Origin: Pseudoxanthomonas wuyuanensis
GTDB lineage: Bacteria; Pseudomonadota; Gammaproteobacteria; Xanthomonadales; Xanthomonadaceae
Reading direction: 5' to 3'
Length of the DNA stretch: 64,000 bases
NCBI RefSeq assembly: GCF_900215535.1
Contig: NZ_OCND01000007.1
Location: 186,001-250,000 of the forward strand
Shown: positions 8,489 through 15,610 of the stretch, piece by piece
How the letters are laid out: every line of letters starts with the position of its first letter
How positions within the stretch are numbered: position 1 is the stretch's first letter
The notes under the pieces: generated by a model
What the model saw: the letters and a program-made list of their open reading frames with translations, nothing else
Told to the model about the DNA's origin: nothing
The model's database searches: none
Program-made: the position numbers and the translations under genes

Positions 8489-9241
8489 CTAGAACCGCCG
8501 TACCGGCGCTGCGAACAGATAACCCGCGCCGCGCACCGATTTGATGATGGCCGGTTCGGCCGGATTGGCTTCCAGCTTTCTGCGGAGCCGTCCGATCTGC
8601 ACGTCGATGGCGCGATCGTAGGGACCGGACTCGCGGCCATGCAGCGCATTCATCAGCTGGTCGCGGCTGAACACCTGGTGCGGGCGTTGCAGCAGGGCCA
8701 GCAGCAGCTCGAATTCTCCGGTCGTCAGCGCGACCGGTTGTCCAGAGCGGTCGTGCAACTGTCTGGCCGCCACGTCCAGCTTCAACCCATCGAACTCGAA
8801 GCCCTGGCTGTCGCGGCGCTCCGGCGGCGGCGCGACCGGCTGGGCGCGCCGCAGCACCGAGCGGATGCGCGCCAGCAGCTCGCGCAGGTCGAAAGGCTTG
8901 GTCACGTAGTCGTCGGCGCCCAGTTCCAGGCCGACAATGCGTTCGACCGGCTCGCCGCGCCCGCTGACGATGATCAGCGGCCCATGCCAGCGCTGGCGAA
9001 GCTCGCGCATCAGCGTCAGGCCATCGGCATCGGGCAGGCCCAGATCCAGCAGGATCAGATCGACCTCGCGGCCGCCCAGTACGTGGTGCAACTGGTGCGC
9101 GCTTTCGGCCACGCTCACCGACATGCCCTGTCCGCTCAGATAGCGCGACAGCAGGTTGACGATCTCGGCGTCGTCCTCCACCACCAGAACATGAGGTAGC
9201 CCGGATCCGGCGGAAGGCGACGGGGGTGCTGGGGCATGCAT
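8489..9241 (-). CDS. OmpR/PhoB-family response regulator
   Basis: This 250-residue protein has an N-terminal receiver (VLVVEDDAEIVNLLSRY; phospho-acceptor Asp in LILLDLGLPDADG; conserved Lys in DYVTKPFDL) and a C-terminal winged helix (LTTGEFELLLALLQRP...; YDRAIDVQIGRLRRKLE; IKSVRGAGYLF). A Pro/Ala-rich 15-residue leader precedes the receiver. Its gene is followed after 45 bases by the hybrid kinase gene on the same strand, so the pair form a two-component system. The kinase carries its own receiver, and the relay path to this regulator is unclear. Targets are unknown. A 166-bp mobile-type element lies directly upstream and may have separated it from its native promoter. Confidence 0.92.
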   Translation of the reverse strand: MHAPAPPSPSAGSGLPHVLVVEDDAEIVNLLSRYLSGQGMSVSVAESAHQLHHVLGGREVDLILLDLGLPDADGLTLMRELRQRWHGPLIIVSGRGEPVERIVGLELGADDYVTKPFDLRELLARIRSVLRRAQPVAPPPERRDSQGFEFDGLKLDVAARQLHDRSGQPVALTTGEFELLLALLQRPHQVFSRDQLMNALHGRESGPYDRAIDVQIGRLRRKLEANPAEPAIIKSVRGAGYLFAAPVRRF

Positions 9242-9274
9242 GCGCGATACCGTAGCAGGCCGCGTCCAACCGTT

Positions 9275-9440
9275 CTAGTGTGGTGTCCCGCAAATAGCTT
9301 GCTTGTATGGCGCAGTGGATTGGCCCCCGAGACAAGGCGCGAGGAGGAGGCATAGCGGGACTATGGTGACGACGAGCAACGCAGGATCGGGGGCCAGGAC
9401 CAAGTCAGATGAGTAAGTTATTTGCGGGACACCACACTAG
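9275..9440. mobile_element. 166-bp miniature inverted-repeat element
   Basis: The termini are ctagtgtggtgtcccgcaaa (continuing to 9300) and its reverse complement ending at 9440. They form a 26-base inverted repeat with one mismatch. No open frame of note lies inside; the interior holds gccccc/gggggc-type short complementary stretches. Both ends terminate in CTAG. The size, terminal inverted repeats and lack of coding sequence fit a MITE, and I see no other full copy in the window. Confidence 0.75.
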
Positions 9441-9560
9441 CTTGGCGGGCCGCCGAAAAAATGCTTTGCGGGCATCGCCAAGACCGGCGGCGACCTGAAA
9501 GAGGCGCAGGACGCGGGGTTTTCTGCAAGCTGCCAGAGTTGCGCCACGGCGTCCGCGCGC

Positions 9561-10331
9561 TCAGCGCAGCGCGCGCTCGGGCACATCGATGTTCATCGCC
9601 AGGGCCAGGTGATCGGAGTTGGCCGCGGGCAGGGCGCGGGCGTCGTGGGTGGCCAGGTCGGCGCTGACCAGGATGTGGTCGATGGCGCGTTGCGGGCGCC
9701 AGCTGGGGAACGTGGGGACGCAGAACTGCGGCGGCAGCAGGCGGGTGTGCTTGTACAGCGTTTCCATTTCCGGCCGGTCGGGCAGGCAGTTGAAGTCGCC
9801 CATCAGCACCGCATTGGGGTGATCGGACAGCAGTTCGGCGATGAAGGCCAGCTGCGCGCGCCGCGAGTTGGCGCCCAGCGACAGGTGCGCCACCGCAACG
9901 GTCAGGCCTTCGCGGCCGTCGCCGAAACGCGCCATCAGCACGCCGCGGCCGCTGATGCGGCCGGGCAGCGCGTGGTCGCTGACTTCCACCGGTTCCAGCC
10001 GGCTGAGCAGGCCGTTGGCGCTGCCGGCCACCCGCGCCACATTGCGGTTGGGCTGGTGGCTCCAGTAATCGAAACCGGCGCGCTCGGCCAGGTAATGGGT
10101 CTGGTTGGTGAAGCCCGAGCGCAGGCTGCCGGGGTCGGCTTCCTGCAGGCCGACGATGTCGTGCTCGCCGGCCATGGCCGCAATCGTGTCCAGGCTGCCG
10201 CGCTTGTTGCCGGCCGGCAGCGCATGCGACCAGCTGCGGGTCACATAGTCGCTGTAGCGGCGGGTGCTGGAGCCGGCCTGGATGTTGGCGCTCAGCAGCC
10301 GCAGCCGGCGGATGCCGGACGTCGTGCTCAT
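9561..10331 (-). CDS. Endonuclease/exonuclease/phosphatase (EEP) family protein
   Basis: This 256-residue protein has the EEP (DNase I-like) catalytic motifs in order: 'LLSANIQAG' near the N-terminus (metal/catalytic Asn), 'IVGLQEAD' (metal Glu), 'VAVAHLSLG' (His), 'VLMGDFNCLP' (Asp-Asn pair), 'RAIDHILVS' and 'NSDHLALAM' (catalytic Asp-His). Members hydrolyse phosphodiester or phosphate bonds in nucleic acids, phospholipids or inositol phosphates. No signal peptide was seen. It is the last gene of a minus-strand group, 13 bases after dsbA, and could be cotranscribed with it. In xanthomonads this neighbourhood with dsbA/cytochrome c4 is, as I recall it, conserved. The substrate is not predicted. 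Confidence 0.85.
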   Translation of the reverse strand: MSTTSGIRRLRLLSANIQAGSSTRRYSDYVTRSWSHALPAGNKRGSLDTIAAMAGEHDIVGLQEADPGSLRSGFTNQTHYLAERAGFDYWSHQPNRNVARVAGSANGLLSRLEPVEVSDHALPGRISGRGVLMARFGDGREGLTVAVAHLSLGANSRRAQLAFIAELLSDHPNAVLMGDFNCLPDRPEMETLYKHTRLLPPQFCVPTFPSWRPQRAIDHILVSADLATHDARALPAANSDHLALAMNIDVPERALR

Positions 10332-10344
10332 TGGCGGAAGCGGC

Positions 10345-11148
10345 TTACTGCGCCGAGCGCTCCTGCGCGATCAGATGCTCAACCGTGTTGAGCATCTTCT
10401 CATAGCCGCCGGTCTCGCCGACCGACACGGTGTACTTGCCGTTGACCACCAGCGTCGGTGTGCTCTCGATCCGGCTGGCCACCGCGAAGCTCTTGCCGCG
10501 GCCGAGCTTGGCTTCCAGTCCGAAGCTGTTGTAGGTGCTGATGAAGGTCTTGGCGTCGACGCCGTACTTGGCGTAGAACTGGCCGAACTGCTCCGGGGTC
10601 ACGCCCTGCACCGGCAGGCTGCGCTGCACATGCACGGCGTTGAACATGGCGTCGTGGGTCTTGTCGACCACGCCCATCGACTCGGCCGCCCAGTAGGCGC
10701 GCGCGTACGGCACCCAGTAGCCGCCGAAGGCGGCCGGCACCGGGGTGAAGCGCACATCGGCCGGCAGCCTGCGCTTCCACGACTTGACCACCGGTTCGAA
10801 CTGCGCACAGCCGCCGCAGGTGTAACCGAACACCTCGACCACTTCGATCTTGCCGTTGAGCGGCGCGAACGGCTGGCCGTTCTGGATCACGGTGTAGTCC
10901 ACGCCCGGCACCGGCGCCGGGCCGCTGGGCGGAGCGATGGCGGCCGCGGGCGCGGCCGGCTCGGCGGCGGCTTCATCGGCGGTCGCTGCCGGCGTTTCGC
11001 TGTCGGCAGCCGGTTCGGCAGGCGCCGTCGTTGCCGGTGCCGCCGTTTCGGCGGCCGGCGCCGCGGCTTCGGGCGCTTCGTTGGGTTTGCTGCAGGCGGC
11101 CATCAGCGGCAGCAGCAGCGACAGGGTCAGGACCAGACGTAGATTCAT
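10345..11148 (-). CDS. dsbA: Thiol:disulfide interchange lipoprotein DsbA (CGGC)
   Basis: This 267-residue periplasmic oxidoreductase catalyses disulfide formation in exported proteins. The N-terminus is a lipoprotein signal with lipobox LMAAC (Cys about residue 19). A roughly 60-residue Ala/Pro/Glu-rich linker follows, then a DsbA thioredoxin fold with active site CGGC in 'VFGYTCGGCAQFEP' and the cis-Pro loop in 'IESTPTLVVNGKY'. CGGC is unusual beside the classical CPHC of E. coli DsbA. The paralog next to it (11248-11880) lacks the linker and uses CIHC. The pair suggests division of labour between a membrane-tethered and a soluble enzyme. It sits in a minus-strand run with that paralog upstream. 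Confidence 0.92.
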   Translation of the reverse strand: MNLRLVLTLSLLLPLMAACSKPNEAPEAAAPAAETAAPATTAPAEPAADSETPAATADEAAAEPAAPAAAIAPPSGPAPVPGVDYTVIQNGQPFAPLNGKIEVVEVFGYTCGGCAQFEPVVKSWKRRLPADVRFTPVPAAFGGYWVPYARAYWAAESMGVVDKTHDAMFNAVHVQRSLPVQGVTPEQFGQFYAKYGVDAKTFISTYNSFGLEAKLGRGKSFAVASRIESTPTLVVNGKYTVSVGETGGYEKMLNTVEHLIAQERSAQ

Positions 11149-11247
11149 CGCTCAAACTCCAACGGGGTCAAAGGGGGTAGATATACGGCATCGGGCCGGC
11201 AACGGGGCATTCTCGGTGCCCGCCCACCGGCATACCGTGACCGGCCG

Positions 11248-11880
11248 TCACTTTCGTGCGGCGCGCTCGCGGGCAATCAGGTAGTCGGCAATCCGCAGCG
11301 CATCCGCAAAACCATGCCCGATCACGCGGTACTTGCCGTTGACGATCAGGGTCGGGGTGCCTTCGACACCGGCGGCGGCGGCGAACTCGCGCGAACGTTC
11401 CAGCCTGGCGTCGGTTTCAGGACTGCGCATGGCATCGGCGAAACGCTGGCGATCGGCGCCGTAGCCGGCATAGAAGCTGGCGATTTCTTCGACCGAGGCG
11501 TTCTGGATAGGCAGCGCGTGCTGCTGGTGCAGGGCCTTGAACATCGCCGCGTGGGTCTTGTCCAGCAGGCCCAGCGACTCGGCCGCGTAGTAGGCGCGGG
11601 CGTACGGCATCCAGTAGCCGCCGAAGGCCGCCGGCAGCGGGGTGAAGCGCACGTAGGACGGCTGCTTGCGCTTCCAGGCGCTGACCGCCGGTTCGAAGTT
11701 GGCGCAATGGATGCAGGTATAGCCGAAGACTTCGACCACCTCGACCTTGCCGTTGAGCGGGGCGAGCGGTTGCCCGCCGGGGATCTCGACATAGTCCACG
11801 CCTGCCACCGGGGTGGCGGGCGCGGCCACGGCCAGCACCGGCAGCAAGGCCAACAGCAGCAGCAACAGGCGGGATTTCAT
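11248..11880 (-). CDS. dsbA: Thiol:disulfide interchange protein DsbA, soluble form (CIHC)
   Basis: This 210-residue periplasmic oxidoreductase has a cleavable signal peptide (MKSRLLLLLLALLPVLAVAAP). Its core aligns with the neighbouring DsbA across the whole fold: 'VFGYTCIHCANFEPAVSAWKRK', 'AAFGGYWMPYARAYYAAESLG', and cis-Pro loop 'VEGTPTLIVNGKYRV'. The active site is CIHC. It lies between the cytochrome c4 gene and the lipoprotein DsbA gene. A strong terminator between cytochrome c4 and this gene indicates that it starts its own transcript. Confidence 0.93.
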   Translation of the reverse strand: MKSRLLLLLLALLPVLAVAAPATPVAGVDYVEIPGGQPLAPLNGKVEVVEVFGYTCIHCANFEPAVSAWKRKQPSYVRFTPLPAAFGGYWMPYARAYYAAESLGLLDKTHAAMFKALHQQHALPIQNASVEEIASFYAGYGADRQRFADAMRSPETDARLERSREFAAAAGVEGTPTLIVNGKYRVIGHGFADALRIADYLIARERAARK

Positions 11881-11898
11881 CGCCGAATCTCCGGATGC

Positions 11899-11930
11899 AA
11901 AAAGAAACGCCGGCCATCATCGGGCCGGCG
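11899..11930 (-). terminator. Rho-independent terminator of the cytochrome c4 gene
   Basis: Read on the minus strand, the stem cgccggcc / ggccggcg with a seven-base loop is followed by tttcttttt. It lies between the cytochrome c4 stop and the dsbA start, ending the c4 transcript. Confidence 0.85.
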
Positions 11931-11971
11931 CAATGAACTGTGAACCATCGACCGCGCGCGGCCGCCAAAGT

Positions 11972-12760
11972 TCACGACTTCGGTGCGGCCTGCGCCACGG
12001 CCTCGTCGTCGGCACGGTCGTGCAGGCCCTGGATGTAGCTGGCCAGCGCCTGAATTTCCTGCTCGGTCAGCGGCTTGGCGACCGTGGCCATGATCTTGAA
12101 CAGCGCCGGATCCTTCTCCGACGTGGTGCCGGCCTGGTACTCCTGCAGCCGGCGCACGGTGTAGTCCTGCATCTGGCCGCCGATGTGCGGATAGGCCGGG
12201 CCGGGGTTGCCGGCGCCGGCGGGGCCGTGGCAGGCCAGGCAGGCCGGGACGCCGCGCGCGGCGTCGCCGCTGCGGTACAGCTGCTGGCCGACTTCGTAGA
12301 ACTTCATGCCCTTGTACGGGCCATCGGCAATCTCGCCGTCGTCGGCCAGGCCGGCGCCGGCCTTCTGGGTGGCGAAATAGGCGCCAACGTCGCGCATGTC
12401 CTGTGCGCTCAGGGTCTGCGCGAACGGCACCATCACCGCGGCCAGCCCGGTGCTGCGCTCGCCGGAGGCGAACAGCGCCAGCTGGCGGGCGATATAACGT
12501 TCGCTCTGGCCGGCAATGCGCGGGTACTGCGGATCGCTGGGATTGCCGTCGGCGCCATGGCAGGCGGCGCAGGCGGCGGCCTTGCCCTGGCCGGCTTCGG
12601 CGTCGCCCCAGGCGGTCTTGGTCAGGTCCACGGCATCCAGCGACGCCGTTTCCACCGGGGCGTTTTCCGGCAGCGGATTGACCGTGGTCTGTGCAAATGC
12701 GACCGCCCCGACGGCCACAATGGCCAGTCCGGCAAATCCCATGACGCGAGCGTGGCGCAT
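11972..12760 (-). CDS. Dihaem cytochrome c4
   Basis: This 262-residue periplasmic electron carrier has a signal peptide (MGFAGLAIVAVGAVAFAQ) followed by two cytochrome c domains. The first haem site is CAACH in 'KAAACAACHGADGNPSDPQYPRIAGQ', with axial Met in 'AAVMVPFAQTLS'. The second is CLACH in 'VPACLACHGPAGAGNPGPAYPHIGGQ', with Met in 'FKIMATVAKPLTEQEI'. The tandem repeat is the hallmark of c4, which carries electrons from the bc1 complex to terminal oxidases. The adjacent dsbA genes fit a link to periplasmic thiol chemistry and cytochrome maturation. It is followed by a strong terminator. Confidence 0.93.
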   Translation of the reverse strand: MRHARVMGFAGLAIVAVGAVAFAQTTVNPLPENAPVETASLDAVDLTKTAWGDAEAGQGKAAACAACHGADGNPSDPQYPRIAGQSERYIARQLALFASGERSTGLAAVMVPFAQTLSAQDMRDVGAYFATQKAGAGLADDGEIADGPYKGMKFYEVGQQLYRSGDAARGVPACLACHGPAGAGNPGPAYPHIGGQMQDYTVRRLQEYQAGTTSEKDPALFKIMATVAKPLTEQEIQALASYIQGLHDRADDEAVAQAAPKS

Positions 12761-12914
12761 GCTAAAGCTCCGTAAACCTTGACGAAGCGGCGCCGAATGG
12801 CAGCCGCGAAACCGGCCAATTATCGTCGCGACGGGCCTCGGCGGTCAATTCGGCGCAGGCCGGACGGGTCGCCGCGTTGCCCAGGCGACCCATCGCCGCA
12901 CCGGGCGTGCCATG

Positions 12915-13185
12915 CTAGGGCCTGTTAGCGCTATTGGGGTAAGTCACGTTGTTCTCCAGCGCTTGCCAGGTGGTTGTGCGCGGCGCAGCGACAGGCTGGT
13001 GGCCTGTTCAAGCCGCGCGCGGCCGCCTGGCAAGCGCTGGAGAACAACCCGGAGGGCCGCCACTGCGTGCGCACGTTACCGCGTCATCACTCGGGCATGT
13101 ATCGACATACATTTCCTCATTCTTCCTTGTCCCGTACGCACGCAATGGCGGCGTGACCTACCCCAATAGCATTAACAGGCCCTAG
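12915..13185. repeat. 271-bp structured inverted-repeat element, copy A
   Basis: The ends are ctagggcctgtta and taacaggccctag; the terminal inverted repeat runs about 33 bases with three mismatches. Inside are a perfect 23-base inverted repeat beginning at 12949 (gttgttctccagcgcttgcc), a third stem (gccgccactgcgtgcg with its partner near 13140) and a small hairpin atgta-tcgaca-tacat. No coding frame is convincing. A second copy lies at 43852-44121 with compensatory substitutions in the stems. The right end stops three bases before the engB start codon. Confidence 0.85.
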
Positions 13186-13188
13186 GCG

Positions 13189-13824
13189 ATGTCCAATCCG
13201 CTCAATTCCGCCCATTACCTGCTTTCGGCCCACAACGCCCGCCAGCTTCCGCCCGATACCGGCGTGGAGGTCGCGTTCGCCGGCCGCTCCAACGCCGGCA
13301 AATCCAGTGCGTTGAACGCGCTGGCCGGCCACAACGCGCTGGCGCGGGTGTCCAAGACTCCCGGCCGCACCCAGCAACTGGTGTTCTTCCAGGTGCAACC
13401 GGAGCGGTACATGGTGGACCTGCCCGGCTACGGCTACGCCAAGGTGCCGCACGAACTGCAGGCGCACTGGCAGGCGTTCCTGGATCAGTACTTCCGCAGT
13501 CGCGAGGCGTTGCGCGGATTGGTGGTGGTGATGGATATCCGCCATCCGCTGAAGGACTACGACCGGCAGATGCTCGGCTACGCCGTGCAGCGCGGGCTGC
13601 CCGCGCATGCGTTGCTGACCAAGGCCGACAAACTGGGCCGCGGCCAGCAGGCCAACACGCTGCAGGCGGTGAGGAAGGAGCTGTTCTCGGCCTTCGGCGA
13701 CACCGTCAGCGTGCAGACCTTCTCCGGCGAGTCCAAGCAGGGCGTGGAAGAAGCGCGCAAGGTGGTTGCCGACTGGTTGGGCCTGCTGCCTTCTGCGGCG
13801 TCCGCCAAGCGCCTGATGGAATAG
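13189..13824 (+). CDS. engB: Ribosome biogenesis GTPase YihA/YsxC (EngB)
   Basis: This 211-residue GTPase acts in assembly of the large ribosomal subunit and is usually essential. The GTP-binding motifs are complete: G1 GRSNAGKSS (about residue 34), G2 region 'SKTPGRTQQL', G3 DLPGYGYA, G4 TKAD in 'LLTKADKL', and G5 near 'FSGESKQG'. Length matches the family. The ATG at 13189 is only three bases past the end of the 271-bp repeat element, so the whole 5' untranslated region, including whatever serves as ribosome site (there is only a weak agg/ctagg), comes from the element. A REP-type hairpin follows the stop codon and may end the transcript. Confidence 0.96.
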   Translation: MSNPLNSAHYLLSAHNARQLPPDTGVEVAFAGRSNAGKSSALNALAGHNALARVSKTPGRTQQLVFFQVQPERYMVDLPGYGYAKVPHELQAHWQAFLDQYFRSREALRGLVVVMDIRHPLKDYDRQMLGYAVQRGLPAHALLTKADKLGRGQQANTLQAVRKELFSAFGDTVSVQTFSGESKQGVEEARKVVADWLGLLPSAASAKRLME

Positions 13825-13833
13825 ATCATTCCC

Positions 13834-13903
13834 TGTAGGAGCGACGTGAGTCGCGATAGGGCTTTACCGGCGCAGCCTCATCGCGACTCACGTCGCTCCT
13901 ACG
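13834..13903. repeat. REP-type inverted pair after engB
   Basis: tgtaggagcgacgtgagtcg (continuing to 13857) and its exact reverse complement at 13880-13902 form a 23-base perfect inverted repeat around a 22-base loop. The core tgtaggagcgacg...gtcgcga recurs at 42204-42291. It is a REP/BIME-like element placed just after the engB stop and may act as terminator. Confidence 0.8.
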
Positions 13904-14059
13904 GCAGACATGGCTTGGGGTGGAATGCTCGCTGCCGGTGGAACACTGTAGGCAGGCCGGCAGAGCGCTGCGCGGCCGGGCGGCGGGCTATAGTGCCGAC
14001 CTTGCGGTGCGGGCCCTGCGGCCCCACATCGCCGTCCTTCCTTCCGCGCGAGCCAGCCC

Positions 14060-15424
14060 TTGTCCAGCCCCAGCCATGCCGCCGAAACGATCGTCACCGA
14101 CCGCGCGCAGTTGGTGCAGTACATCGCCTCCGGCGAAAAGGCCAAGGCCGACTGGCGCATCGGCACCGAGCACGAAAAGTTCGGTTTCCGCCTGGACGAC
14201 CTGCGTCCCCCCACCTTCGACGGCGACCGCGGCATCGAGGCCTTGCTGAAAGGCCTGACCCGGTTCGGCTGGGAAGCCATCGAAGAGAAGAACCGGGTGA
14301 TCGCTCTGTCCAAGGACGGCGCCTCGGTCACGCTGGAACCGGCCGGGCAGCTGGAACTTTCCGGCGCGGCGCTGGAAAACATCCACCAGACCTGCGTGGA
14401 AGTCGGCAGCCACCTGAAGGAAGTCAAACAGGTGGCCGACGAGCTGCAACTGGGCTTTCTCGGCATGGGCTTCCAGCCCAAATGGCGGCGCGACGAAATG
14501 CCATGGATGCCCAAGGGCCGCTACCGGATCATGAAGAACTACATGCCCAAGGTCGGCCAGCTGGGCCTGGACATGATGACCCGCACCTGCACCGTGCAGG
14601 TCAACCTGGATTTTTCCAGCGAAGCGGACATGATCAGGAAGTTCCGCGTGTCGCTGGCGCTGCAGCCCATCGCCACCGCGCTGTTCGCCGATTCGCCGTT
14701 CACCGAAGGCAAGCCCAACGGTTACCTGAGCTACCGTTCGCACATCTGGACCGACACCGACCCCGACCGTACCGGCATGCTCGACTTCGTGTTCGAGGAC
14801 GGCTTCGGCTACGAGCGTTATGTCGACTACCTGCTCGACGTGCCGATGTATTTTTCCTACCGCGACGGCATCTATCACGATGCCAGCGGGCAGAGCTTCC
14901 GCGATTTCATGCAGGGCCGGTTGCCGGCGCTGCCGGGCGCATTGCCGACGATGGCCGACTGGTCCGATCACATGACCACCGCGTTCCCGGAAGTGCGGAT
15001 GAAGAAATTCCTGGAGATGCGCGGCGCCGACGGCGGCCCGTGGAATCGCCTGTGCGCCTTGCCGGCGTTCTGGGTGGGCCTGTTGTACGACGATGCCGCG
15101 CTGGATGCGGCCTGGGACCTGGTCAAGGATTTCAGTCTGGTCGAACGGCACGCGCTCAGGGACGGCGTGCCGAGGCACGCCCTGCGACTGCCGTTCCGCA
15201 ACGGAAGCGTGCGCGATCTGGCGGTCGAAGCGATCAAGATCGCCATCGCCGGCCTGCGCCGCCGCGCCGTGCTCAACAGCAAGGGCGTCGACGAAAGCGG
15301 CTTCCTGGACACGCTGGTCGAGATCGTCGAGGCCAACCAGACGCCGGCCGAACACAAGCTGGCCTTGTTCAATGGCCCGTGGCAGGGCGACATCGATCGC
15401 GTGTTCCGCGAGTTCGCTTACTGA
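14060..15424 (+). CDS. gshA: Glutamate-cysteine ligase, plant/proteobacterial (GCS2-like) type
   Basis: This 454-residue enzyme ligates glutamate and cysteine with ATP, the first step of glutathione synthesis. Recognisable blocks are '[12 protein letters not shown]' (substrate/metal Glu), '[13 protein letters not shown]', 'LGMGFQPKW', '[14 protein letters not shown]', '[10 protein letters not shown]' and '[19 protein letters not shown]'. These belong to the class shared by alphaproteobacteria, xanthomonads and plants, not the E. coli GshA class. No ATG fits; I used the TTG at 14060 ([14 protein letters not shown]), about ten residues before the conserved N-terminus, so the start is uncertain. 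Glutathione made here would supply the formaldehyde pathway at 40.7-43.2 kb and the glutaredoxin at 62 kb. Confidence 0.93.
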   Translation: MSSPSHAAETIVTDRAQLVQYIASGEKAKADWRIGTEHEKFGFRLDDLRPPTFDGDRGIEALLKGLTRFGWEAIEEKNRVIALSKDGASVTLEPAGQLELSGAALENIHQTCVEVGSHLKEVKQVADELQLGFLGMGFQPKWRRDEMPWMPKGRYRIMKNYMPKVGQLGLDMMTRTCTVQVNLDFSSEADMIRKFRVSLALQPIATALFADSPFTEGKPNGYLSYRSHIWTDTDPDRTGMLDFVFEDGFGYERYVDYLLDVPMYFSYRDGIYHDASGQSFRDFMQGRLPALPGALPTMADWSDHMTTAFPEVRMKKFLEMRGADGGPWNRLCALPAFWVGLLYDDAALDAAWDLVKDFSLVERHALRDGVPRHALRLPFRNGSVRDLAVEAIKIAIAGLRRRAVLNSKGVDESGFLDTLVEIVEANQTPAEHKLALFNGPWQGDIDRVFREFAY

Positions 15425-15610
15425 TCAGGCAGTCGATGCAGGCGTTGTGCGGGGCGTTTCCGGTGCGCCCGTTTACCGCGCACGCTTGATTCCGTCGCTC
15501 AGGCCCAGCGCGCGCGGCTATCCAGTGCATAGCCCGCTCCGGGCGGGGCAGGCTCGGCGCGGGAATGACCGGGCGCAAACGCCTGGAACAAGATGCTGCG
15601 GAGTTTCCCG

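Noticed and set aside
12915-13185. CRISPR-like or phage attachment interpretation of the 271-bp element
   Set aside because: No regularly spaced short repeats; the structure is nested inverted repeats and is present at a second, unrelated locus.
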